Shown here piece after piece: positions 33,194-41,625 of a DNA stretch of 64,000 nt. The stretch is from Anaspis maculata. Lineage: Eukaryota; Arthropoda; Insecta; Coleoptera; Scraptiidae. The stretch is taken from assembly GCA_949128115.1 (NCBI GenBank), contig OX421967.1, positions 56,494,855-56,558,854 of the forward strand, given 5' to 3'. A model generated the notes under the pieces. It saw only the letters and a list, made by a program, of their open reading frames with translations, did not search any database and was not told the origin of the DNA. How positions within the stretch are numbered: position 1 is the stretch's first letter; each line of letters starts with the position of its first letter. The position numbers were made by a program, and so were the translations under genes.

Positions 33194-33954
33194 TCAAACA
33201 TTTCTTCCAGATCTTGTTTTGTTATTATTGCTATCAGGCACCGATGAATGCAATTCACTCTCCGTACAATTCTCAACAATTACGATAGATCTAAGAGGTG
33301 AAGAGGAACTATTGTCAATACCATTTGGCGTCTTGTCACTGTTGCTAGCACAATTAATTACTGGACCATTCAGAGATGGAACACTAGAACATGAATCGTC
33401 AAATATTCTTTTCGGGTGAGTTTGTAACAGGACTATTATTCTAAGAGAGATTACCAGGTAAGTAGTAGTTTCGATCTGTGTTACGAACAGTATCGTTATT
33501 AGTGCAACTTCTTTTTGTTCTGGATACGTCATTCTCATTTTGCTCAATCTTGTTTGGAATTTTAATAAGGTGCGTTCTATTTCTGATAAACCTTCCACCC
33601 GTGGTTTCTACCTCTACTAAATAGGACCTTTTATATCCATTTCTTTTATTGACCACTGTTCCTTTCCACCACTTTCCTCCTCTACTGAAATTCTTAATTA
33701 AAACGCTATCTCCTTGGTGAAGACGATTCAATTCTTTTGCTGTTTTATTGTAATACTGGACAGTTTTGAATTGTTGGTTTTCAAGTACAGACTTTATTTT
33801 ATTATAGTTATTTAGTTTGGGTCGCAGCAATTGCCTATTCAGAGGTAATGTCGTCCTCAACCTTCTGTTATATAGTGCCGGACTTGGTAATTTGTGCGAT
33901 AGCGGTGTATTTACCAATTCAAGAATACAAGAATAGCCAAGTGAATGTCTGAAC
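33194..33954 (-). pseudogene. Gypsy pol C-terminus (truncated copy)
   Basis: Minus-strand frames equivalent to the end of the pol at 47,440-48,126. They read LELVNTPLSHKLPSPAL, NRRLRTTLPLNRQLLRPKLN, YYNKTAKELNRLHQGDSVL, and GYKRSYLVEVETTGGRFIRN. A frameshifted tail ends KTRSGRNV with a stop at 33,194. This is the integrase C-terminal region that sits just before the 3' LTR. It continues upstream at 37,105 after a 3.15-kb insertion flanked by CTGAAC. Confidence 0.85.
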
Positions 33955-34488
33955 AATCGGCCCACTGTGAATCGTACCGAAACTGCACGGACACGTGTTC
34001 CGCCCCACGTGTTTCGTGCCCAGGCATTCAGTCCAACCATCTGATGCTGTGGCAGCCAGAGATCTTGGTAATATACACCCAGAGGGACTCCTAATATCTG
34101 ATAGAAAACAAACATGATATGGATTCAGAGGTTGATTTTTTGTACTCATTTTCCCTTGACTTGAACAGTTCACTAAAAATTTTTGAAACAACGAAAATAG
34201 AAGCAATTGAAGGACCAACTTTTGTCCCTCAACTTTAAAATCAAAAGGCAGATAATTTTTTTACACCATGCCAGCACTCTATCACACCTTCATATCACGC
34301 ATCTTCAAGGTGGTCCGACACTTTTGAATCAGCCTGTATTTATCTACACACTTTGAATTGACTTTATTCCTGAAATAAGCTATTCTATTCTATGTATCTT
34401 ACCCGCTTGATATCTCCCATGTTATTTCGAACGGGGCAGATCCTACCCGTATGCTTTCGATTGCACTAGAACTTCACAACTCGTAGGT

Positions 34489-34733
34489 AACGTTGCAATC
34501 GAAAGATTGAGATCTAGAAGGACCACGTGTGCTCTTGAATGCAGGCGAGGCTTGCCACTCTGATGCTATTTTAAAACCAATGGAAGGACCATATTGGAGG
34601 CGCAAGAAAGCAAAAAAAGTTTATTTTATTGGATAGGCAGCAATCAGACTTTGCAGAGTTGGGTCATATTTTCTAGTGGTGAAAATATGGTTACAGGTGG
34701 TCATATAGGGTTAGCTGTTTTCGCCAGCGTTAT
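34489..34733 (+). repeat. 245-bp direct repeat, copy 1
   Basis: Begins AACGTTGCAATCGAAAG and ends near GCCAGCGTTAT; matched in the same orientation by 36,821-37,065. The inverted string CTTTCGATTGCA lies just before it near 34,457. LTR-like placement (before and after the hairpin), but not at the ends of the insertion. Confidence 0.85.
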
Positions 34734-35022
34734 GGTGGCTTTAATCATTATAGCGACAAAATATCAGGTAGAAGCTTTGCCTCTTGGGCTATTGAAATTC
34801 TAGGAAAGGTGAGGTTGATTTGCATTGTTCTCGAGGTATTTTCTAGTAGTCACAACGAAATATAATGACGTCAACACTTAGGTCCACTTATGAATACAAA
34901 AGAGAAACGGTCGAGGGCAGCGTGTCGAACTTCCCTACCTGACAAGAGCAGGTAAGCTTTCACCTTCCAGCTCCCATCGGAACCGAACCGAAACGGATTT
35001 TCGGTGGTGGGGTGAGCAGGCG

Positions 35023-35070
35023 TATACAAAGATAAATAGAGGTACGTGCTTGCTACTCGTTCATTCTGAA
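35023..35070 (+). promoter_or_regulatory. Possible core promoter before hairpin ORF
   Basis: TATACAAAGATAAATAG at 35,023-35,039 is TATA-like, and about 25-30 bp downstream is ACTCGTTCATTC, which could serve as an initiator. The hairpin's left arm begins immediately after. Judged by eye only. Confidence 0.35.
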
Positions 35071-35142
35071 CTGAACCAGCGACGGAAGTTGAAGTGTGTG
35101 CTACCGAGTGAAAACCGAAAACGAGCGAACAACGATCCTATC

Positions 35143-35601
35143 ATGGCTTGGTTTAAGAATATTTTTGGTGTTAGAAATTCAAAATCTTCGGACAAACCTA
35201 CCGAAGTCTTTAGCCAGAGAAGAATCGACGACTCGGGACTAGAATGGACTTTTGTGGAGGAAGGTGACGAGTGGGTTGTGGTCGAAACCAATATTTCCAC
35301 TGAAGTGATAATCGAGACCGAGTCGGAGGAAGATGATAATAAAATCTCTGAAGCAGAAGAAAACCAAGAAGACATGGACCCGAACGAAGAGAAGTGGGAA
35401 GACGACTTACCGGATGACGACGACGAATTCGCATTCAAGATTTTCAAGTTGGACGTCGAAAAAACATCTACACCGAAGAAGTCCTACAAGGAGGATCCCT
35501 GGACTAGCTGGAACGAGTGGAAGAAGCAGCTACCTTCTTTCTTCACCCCGAGCCACAACGAAGAGAGCAATTGGGAAACATCAATTGCAAACGGAAGGTA
35601 A
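35143..35601 (+). CDS. Acidic protein with LIR-like motif (hairpin left arm)
   Basis: ATG at 35,143 gives 152 residues. The N-terminus is MAWFKNIFGV, followed by GLEWTFVEEGDEWVVVETN, a long acidic tract (residues about 60-105: ESEEDDNKISEAEENQ, EEKWEDDLPDDDDE), and a lysine/tryptophan-rich end (DPWTSWNEWKKQLPSFF). DEWVVV fits the LC3-interacting consensus (acidic, W, two residues, V). With a short hydrophobic N-terminus it vaguely recalls TP53INP-type proteins, but I cannot confirm that. The stop lies within GGAAG|GTAAGATT, a good splice donor, so this may be a captured exon whose next exon is missing. Membrane segments are not evident. The same ORF is inverted at 36,310-36,741. Confidence 0.55.
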   Translation: MAWFKNIFGVRNSKSSDKPTEVFSQRRIDDSGLEWTFVEEGDEWVVVETNISTEVIIETESEEDDNKISEAEENQEDMDPNEEKWEDDLPDDDDEFAFKIFKLDVEKTSTPKKSYKEDPWTSWNEWKKQLPSFFTPSHNEESNWETSIANGR

Positions 35602-36309
35602 GATTTTTCAAAATAATTCTTTTCAAAAATACTTTTAATAATAAAATTGACTATGCCGAAATTTAGTATTTTTATTTAAACTTCCGAACCCCTTTCCTGA
35701 ACCAACTCGCCGACAGGACAACTTGCCGAAACCCGCGTTACATGACCGACAGGACAGGACGATCAACTAAACTGACGACAGGACGATTAACCGACACTAT
35801 ACAGGACGTTCGACTGACAGTATACAGGACGTTTGAACTACCCGATACATTGACACGCGACAGGACGATTTACTTGCTGCTAACTGGTCGAAAGATACAT
35901 TAACTTGTTGTTTGGTTGCCGCAAGTACAAAACCAACTTCACCGACAAGTTAATGTATCTTTCGACCAGTTAGCAGCAAGTAAATCGTCCTGTCGCGTGT
36001 CAATGTATCGGGTAGTTCAAACGTCCTGTATACTGTCAGTCGAACGTCCTGTATGTTGCCGGTCAAACGTCCTGTATAGTGTTGGTTAATCGTCCTGTCG
36101 TCAGTTTAGTTGATCGTCCTGTCCTGTCGGTCATGTAACGCGGGTTTCGGCAAGTTGTCCTGTCGGCGAGTTGGTTCAGGAAAGGGGTTCGGGAGTTGAA
36201 ATAAAAATTCTAAATTTCGGCATAGTCAATTTTATTATTAAAAGTATTTTTCTAAAGAACAAAAGAATTATTTTGAAAAATCTTACCTTCTGTTTGCAAT
36301 TATTGATGT

Positions 36310-36741
36310 TTAACAATTGCTCTCTTCGTTGTGGCTCGGGGTGAAAAAAAAAGGTAGCTGCTTCTTCCACTCGTTCCAGCTAGTCCAGGGATCCTCCTTG
36401 TAGGACTTCTTCGGTGTAGATGTTTTTTCGACGTCCAACTTGAAAATCTTGAATGCGAATTCGTCGTCGTCATCCGGTAAGTCGTCTTCCCACTTCTCTT
36501 CGTTCGGGTCCATGTCTTCTTGGTTTTCTTCTGCTTCAGGAATTTTATTATCCTCCTCCGACTCGGTCTCGATTATGACTTCAGTGGAAATATTGGTTTC
36601 GACCACAACCCACTCGTCACCTTCCTCCACAAAAGTCCATTCTAGTCCCGAGTCGTCGATTCTTCTTTGGCTGAAGACCTCGGTAGGTTTGTCCGAAGAT
36701 TTAGAATTTCTAACACCAAAAATATTCTTAAGCCAAGCCAT
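36310..36741 (-). CDS. Inverted copy of the acidic protein ORF
   Basis: Minus-strand mirror of 35,143-35,601, starting MAWLKNIFGV and carrying the same EEGDEWVVVETN and acidic tract. It stops earlier (143 residues, after EESNC), because GGGAA in the left arm is GTTAA here. The sequence after the stop still leads to AGAAG|GTAAGATT. Few residue differences are seen from the left copy, which implies either recent inversion-duplication or ongoing correction between arms. It may be a non-functional strand of a hairpin, not a gene. Confidence 0.5.
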   Translation of the reverse strand: MAWLKNIFGVRNSKSSDKPTEVFSQRRIDDSGLEWTFVEEGDEWVVVETNISTEVIIETESEEDNKIPEAEENQEDMDPNEEKWEDDLPDDDDEFAFKIFKLDVEKTSTPKKSYKEDPWTSWNEWKKQLPFFFTPSHNEESNC

Positions 36742-36820
36742 GATAGGATCGTTGTTCGCTCGTTTTCGGTTTTCACTCGGTAGAACACACTTCAACTTCC
36801 GCTGGTTTGCTGCAATCGTT

Positions 36821-37065
36821 AACGCTGCAATCGAAAGTTTCAGATCTAGGAGGACCACGTGTGCTCTTGAATGCAGGCGGGGCTCGCCACTCTGATGCTA
36901 TTTTAAAACCAATGGAAGGACCGTATTGGAGGCGCAAGAAAGCAAAAAAAGTTTATTTTATTGGATAGGCAGCAATCAGACTTTGCAGAGTTGGGTCATA
37001 TTTTCTAGTGGTGAAAATATGGTTACAGGTGGTCATACAGGGTTAGGTGTTTTCGCCAGCGTTAT
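36821..37065 (+). repeat. 245-bp direct repeat, copy 2
   Basis: Copy of 34,489-34,733. It is followed at once by a partial re-duplication of its own end (ATGGTTACAGGTGGTCATAC repeated at about 37,067-37,086) before the insertion terminates at 37,104. Confidence 0.85.
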
Positions 37066-37574
37066 TATGGTTACAGGTGGTCATACAGGGTTAGCTGTTT
37101 TCGGCTGAACCGGCCAATTCCGCTTTCTTTATTGTCTTTTTCACCGTACCCACGGCCCTTTCTACCTGTCCATTGGATTCCGGACAATGGATGTTGTTGT
37201 TGTTGTTGTTGTGTGAAACACCAATGTTTACTGAATTCTTCGGAATTATTTCCATTGAAAGGCGGCCCATTATCTGTCCTAACAATGGAAGGGATTCCAT
37301 GTCGGCAGAATATTTCTTTAAGAAATGTTGTTACTTAGGCAAAATTGCTACTTTTGATTTGCCGGACTTCCAGAAATTTGGAAAAATAGTCGATCGCTAT
37401 TACGTATTTTCTTTTGTCCGTGTCAAACATGTCAACACCAAGTTTTTCCCAAATAATATTTTGAATAAATTGAAAAAATTCTTCCATCCTTCTTCCAATG
37501 GTGTTGACGTTATAGGTACTTTTTATTTTGCTTTGAGTTACACCATAAATAATTATTGATACTTCTTTGGCCAA

Positions 37575-37603
37575 CCGGTTTCGCTGTTAAGCATCGTCAG
37601 GGC
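37575..37603 (-). ncRNA. Hammerhead-like motif, minus-strand copy
   Basis: Minus strand: CTGACGA, T, GCT TAAC AGC, GAAA, CCGGTT, GG. Stem II is GCT/AGC in place of GCC/GGC at the other two loci, a compensatory change that keeps pairing. Stem I is GCC with GGC. Confidence 0.55.
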
Positions 37604-37647
37604 TGTACGATATAATATACCTACAACAGCTTCATGAAACTTATTAC

Positions 37648-37677
37648 AGCCCTGACGATGCTTAACAGCGAAACCGG
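37648..37677 (+). ncRNA. Hammerhead-like motif, plus-strand copy
   Basis: Mirror of the motif at 37,575-37,603 with the same GCT/AGC stem II and ACCGGT stem III. The two motifs lie in opposite orientation in one 280-bp insertion. Confidence 0.55.
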
Positions 37678-38466
37678 TTGGCCAAAGAAGTATCAATAAT
37701 TATTTATGGTGTAACTCAAAGCAAAATAAAAAGTACCTACAAATAATATTTGGTATTTTATGTGGTATTAGCGGTTCCTTTTGATTTTCATTTTTAAAAC
37801 TGAAACAGATCTCACAGTTATCGATTAAATTGTCGATGTCATTACTCATTCCAGGCCAAAAGAAAATGTCTCTGGCTAGCAACTTTGTTTTTTCTTTTCC
37901 CAAGTGTGTTTTGTGCAAAAGCTCCAGCATTTCTCTGCGTAATGTTGCTGGAACTACATCTCGTTAATTTTTGAAAATTATGCTGTCGTTTGTTGAGAGC
38001 TCATCACGGAATGGCCAATAAATTCTTGAATTAGCATTCATTTTATTTTTTTCGTCCGGAAATCCATCGTGAATAAGTGTGGCCAAATTTACTAAACTCC
38101 CGTCTTTCCGAGTCTCTTCTTTGAATTGCTCCAGTTTCTCCTCAGAGAATGGTAACGTTTCTGTTACCATGCATAGCTGATGCTCTATTTGCTCACATTT
38201 TTCCTCATATTGTTTGCCGGTGTCTGAAATAAAACTTCGAGAAAGTGTATCCGCTATTACCAATTCCGTGCCCTTTTTGTACACTAAATTGAAGGTGTAC
38301 GGTTGTAGAAGGAGCAACATCCTTTGTAAGCGCACCGGTGCTGATAAGAGGAGTTTCTTGTAAATGCTCATTAGAGGTTTATGGTCGTTTTCAATGGTTA
38401 CATCCGTCCGGCTATAAATAAACTCATGAAATTTATGGCAAGCAAAGACAACCGCTAGCATCTTTT

Positions 38467-39225
38467 TTAGAGCACTTTCCCAAAAAATGGGAAAAAGCGC
38501 TTTTAGCTTCACTTTGTCCGTCCGTCTGTCCATCTGTCCGTCCGTCCGTACCCGGGATAACTCCTCGGGGAAAAAAGATATCGATGTGGTGTCAACGCTG
38601 ATCAATAGTACATATGTCCAGAATGTCAAGTTGAATGATCAAGTCATGTCAAGTCAAAATGATCCGATTGAAATGAAATTTGCAGGCAATGTAAACCACA
38701 TCAAGGTCTATCTAATTTTCGACAATTGATGTCTCGCCGCCATCTTGTATTCTCCATATTGAACATGTTTCGAAGTGATAGAACAAGGAGAATGATGCCT
38801 CAACGAAAAGAAATATCGATGTGGTGCAAACGCCAATCGAATGCGTACGTGACCACCATATAAAGTTGACCAATGATTTTTGTCACTTGGCCGCCATCTT
38901 TGATCCGCCATTTTGAATTTCTCTGAAAGTGGTCCGATTTGAGTGAAATTCACAAGCGATGTGAACTTCATCAAAATACATCCGATTTTGGACAAATGAT
39001 GCTCTGCTGCCATCTTGGCCGCCATATTGAAATTTCCTATCACTCAACGATTTTTATGGAGCTTGGGACTCACCTTTGTTTCGTATGATCATTCTTATTC
39101 TCCAGCCAAATTCCAACATTCTGCCGCCATATTGAAGTCTCTTATTGAAAACTTTCTCTTTTTGAAGGAAAAGGAAGTGCGCTACTAAGCCTCACGCCCA
39201 TGAGGCATATTCGCTTGTTTTAACT
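38467..39225. repeat. Non-coding repeat with GTCC run
   Basis: Starts with a palindrome TTTCCCAAAAAATGGGAAA and AGCGCTTTTAGC, followed by a (GTCC/GTCT)n run at 38,517-38,557. The body has recurrent phrases (GATATCGATGTGGTG..AACGC twice; GCCGCCAT(A/C)TTG several times). It ends near a GCCTCA/TGAGGC hairpin (39,199-39,216) and TTCGCTTG. It is bracketed by broken gypsy and R1 sequence and is probably an insertion. A terminal hairpin is reminiscent of Helitrons, but the CTRR end is absent. Confidence 0.45.
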
Positions 39226-41583
39226 TTCTCGCATGTTGCCTCAACGTGCTTGCCAAAGGACATGAATCTGTCGAATGTCATTCCGAGGTACTTTACTGTC
39301 GGTTGTGGTTTTATTTCCGCGGTGTCCAGTCTAAAGATCACGTCTTGGATCTTTCTGCGGGCGTTGAGAATGATCGCCGTTGTTTTTTCTGCTGCAACTT
39401 TTTAATGGTGTTCTTCCGAGGGGTAAACCACTGACAGAATTTTCGTACACCGATTTCCAATGATTTTTTAAATGATTTCCACTGATTTCAAAGATTTCCA
39501 AAGATTTCCAGATGATTTCCAAATGATTTCCAGTGATTTCAAAATGATTTCCAGATGATTTCCAAATGATTTCCAATGATTTCCATGGAAGTGTACACCA
39601 GATTTCCAAGGTGGTTTACCCCTCGTGTTCTTCCATCCACTGATGGATCAAGCTCAGGCTCAGGTTGGCATTTTCTATCATTTGTCTTTTTTCTTTGGCG
39701 GTCACCAGCACAGCTGAATCGTCTGCACAGCAGATGATGGTAACTCCTTCTGGCAGTTCTATGCGCATCACGTCGTCGTATAAAAGATTCCAAAGTGTTG
39801 GACCCAGAACTGAACCATGTGGAACACCTCCGCCAACCTTTCTGCTTTCCGTTTTGTTCACTTTGATTTTCCTTCCAGTAAAGTACGATTTCACGATGTT
39901 TATTAGATATGAAGATATCCTTTCCTTTTTTCCATTTTCTCGATGATTTTTTTCCATGAGGCCGTATTGAATGCGTTTTTGATTTCGAGTTGTATCATCG
40001 TACACCAATGACTTCTTCCGCAATTTCCTGCACTTTTTGAATTGCATGTATTGTTGTTTTTTTTTTCTGAAGCCGAACTGAAGAGGGTGGAGATCTCCTG
40101 TCTTCTTGATTTCGTCATTGAGTCTCTTCAAAATCAAATGCTCGTAGACTTTCCTTATCGCGTCGAGCAAGCAAATGGGTCTGTGAGATTTGCCTCCGGT
40201 TCCAGGCTTCGCCGGTTTCTCGATCAAAATCAGTTTTGCCACTTTCCATTGGTCTGGGAAATTGTTCTCTCTCAGGCATTTACCGAAGAGTTTCTTGAAG
40301 TATGTAATGTTTTTCCGTATTTTTTGTTTCACAGTTTCAGGTGGAATTCCGTCCGGTTTCGGAGCCTTTCCACTTCGCAGTTTTCCGATTGCTTCACTTA
40401 GTTCCTGTTCGCAAAGTTCTGGACAGTCGGCAGCTTGATCGATGCTGAAATTTTCATTGGTTTCCCCTAAAAAGAGTTTATCGAATTCTTGTGTTCTTTC
40501 TTCGACAGTCAATGTTGTTTTAGGATGCGGGATTTTCAGCTGTGCTTTGACGATTCTGTATCCATCTCCGAAAATATCCTTGTCAAGGTTGTTACAAATT
40601 TCAATCCATTTGTTTTTTCTTGAAATAGAGATCTTTACTTTGAGGTCTTTTTTCGCCTCTTTGTATTCCGTTTTCAGGTTTTCGCGAATCTCTGGATTTC
40701 TGGTAGCTCTTAAAAACTTCCTTCGTTTCAGCTTTACCATTTTGACTGTGTCCTCGATTTCCTTGTTCCACCAGTATGGCATCCTATAGTCTTCGTCGCA
40801 CTTGACCCTCGAAGTAGTCTGTCGGTAGGCTTTGTCTATCATGTCAGCGCATTTTGAAACGTCCATCGATCGATCGTCTGTATTGAGGAGTTCCTTGAAT
40901 TTTTGGAGTAGTGCCTCGGTATTTGTGGCGCCACGATTCCAGCGTATGCTTTTTGTGTTTGAATTGTCTAATAGGTTTATGAAGATAAATTGGTGATTGC
41001 TGAGTGATTCATCCTGTAGGACCTTCCATAGTGTGTTGTGTGTGACCACTTTGTCGTTGACGATGGTGAGGTCGATATAAGATGTGCCTGTAGTTCTTAC
41101 CAATGTTGGCATTCTTCCGTCGTTAAGGACGATGAGCTGGTTTGATTGGCACCAGTCCAGTACATCTGTTCCCCTTTTGTCTGTTACCTCTCCTCCCCAG
41201 TAAGAATTTTTTGCGTTGAAGTCTCCTGTAATGATGATTTTCTTGTTTTGTACTTGTATAATGTCTTGTTGTAATTCATCCAGGCACTCAAGTGCCTCTG
41301 TGTGTTGAATGTTGGGACTGATGTAAACACTGTAAAGTGCCAGGTTGGATGTTTCAACACGAATGGAACATTTGCTTTGCTTGTATTTCAAAACCTTGTA
41401 TCTTTTGCTTATATTAACAATCGTCACCGAGTTGGAGGCATATGTGTATATATGAGTTCCAGAGCAAGATTTTTTGTTTGGTTCGCTGATAGTGATGAAA
41501 TCGCAGCCTCTCTCTAACGCTTCTGCTGTGGTTGAATCGTGTGACGGTTTACTGCGACTTGTGTTGATTTGCAAAATTTTCAT
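39226..41583 (-). pseudogene. R1-like non-LTR ORF2 (endonuclease, RT)
   Basis: ATG at 41,583. The endonuclease shows TISEPNK, YISPNIQHTE, TGDFNAKNSYWG, SYIDLTIVND and SNHQFIF, fitting R1-clade proteins. The RT has RSGKAPKPDGIPPETVK, HRPICLLDAIRKVYEHL, QFGFRKK, VPHGSVLGPTLWN and CADDSAV. The long frame (to 39,616) is deceptive: between about 40,065 and 39,900 the RT sense lies in other frames (HAIQKVQEIAEEVIG, then LEIKNAFNTASWKKI). Two or more compensating shifts are present, and motif A has E where D is expected. A 209-bp MITE then interrupts it; coding sense resumes at about 39,416 (KVAAEKTTAIILNARRK, KYLGMTFDRFMSFGKHV). The C-terminus is lost at 39,226. Confidence 0.88.
39417..39625. mobile_element. 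MITE made of GATTTCC iterations
   Basis: Inserted in R1 ORF2. The termini CGAGGGGTAAACCAC (39,417) and GTGGTTTACCCCTCG (ending 39,625) are perfect inverted repeats. They are flanked by TGTTCTTC (39,409-39,416 and 39,626-39,633, 8 bp; reading the ends one base shorter makes it 10 bp). The whole interior is a degenerate array of GATTTCCA(A/G)(A/T) units. An 8-bp target would suggest hAT. Confidence 0.85.
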
Positions 41584-41625
41584 CGTCGGAAGTTGGTGGC
41601 CTCTGTGAGTGAACTCTGCACATAA

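Larger units (their letters stand above)
35073..36807. repeat. 1.7-kb near-perfect hairpin (inverted repeat)
   Basis: Left arm 35,073-35,909 and right arm 35,944-36,807 are inverted copies of about 840-860 bp, separated by 34 bp. Each arm contains a copy of the same ORF, a consensus-like splice donor just after it, and a block of iterated ACAGGACG-type motifs (35,714-35,880 and its mirror). A transcript through this locus would fold into long double-stranded RNA. Identity between arms is high by eye, with a few indels. Confidence 0.9.
33955..37104. mobile_element. 3.15-kb insertion in gypsy, 6-bp TSD
   Basis: It interrupts the gypsy pol and is bounded by CTGAAC (33,949-33,954 and 37,105-37,110); the gypsy frame continues across the repaired site. 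The ends (AATCGGCCCAC... and ...GCTGTTTTCGG) show no clear inverted or TG/CA termini. Inside are two 245-bp direct repeats and, between them, a 1.7-kb hairpin with two inverted copies of one ORF. I recognise no transposase or polymerase, and the class is unknown. Confidence 0.75.
37461..37740. mobile_element. Penelope-type tail, palindromic insertion
   Basis: A 280-bp insertion in the gypsy integrase, bounded by the 10-bp duplication AAATAATATT (37,451-37,460 and 37,741-37,750). Two inverted tail copies (each with GAGTTACACCATAAATAATT, TTGGCCAACCGG and a hammerhead-like core) face away from a 40-bp spacer. The left portion ends in ATTGAAAAAATTCTTCCATC, as also seen at the right end of the insertion at 4,507-4,738. 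The family is therefore shared. Confidence 0.85.
37105..38466 (-). pseudogene. Gypsy pol, RNase H and integrase (truncated copy)
   Basis: Minus strand. From right to left it has RNase H (MLAVVFACHKFHEFIYS, ENDHKPLMSIYKKLLLSAPV, YKKGTELVIADTLSRSF), the integrase zinc-binding domain (HKTHLGKEKTKLLARD, CEICFSFKNENQKEPLIPHK), and the core (EKLGVDMFDTDKRKYVIAID, DNGPPFNG in a shifted frame, ESNGQVERAVGTVKKTIKK). It is closely related to the complete element at 43.6 kb. Damage includes a Penelope tail inserted after IPNI, frameshifts near 37,170-37,300 and a (GTT)n expansion. The RT, protease, gag and 5' LTR are missing; the break at about 38,466 abuts a non-coding repeat. Confidence 0.9.

Noticed and set aside
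34594..34803. Small membrane peptide encoded in the 245-bp repeat
   Set aside because: No ATG at the start, and the frame differs after the repeat; the hydrophobic stretch alone is weak evidence.
34489..37065. LTR retrotransposon bounded by the 245-bp direct repeats
   Set aside because: The repeats are not at the ends of the insertion, lack TG...CA termini, and no gag or pol lies between them.
38517..38557. GTCC run as a telomere- or satellite-derived array
   Set aside because: Only about 40 bp and imperfect; more likely part of the surrounding repeat.
39616..41583. Reading the 655-codon frame as an intact R1 ORF2
   Set aside because: RT motif A and its surroundings are in other frames and a MITE cuts the frame; the C-terminus is missing.
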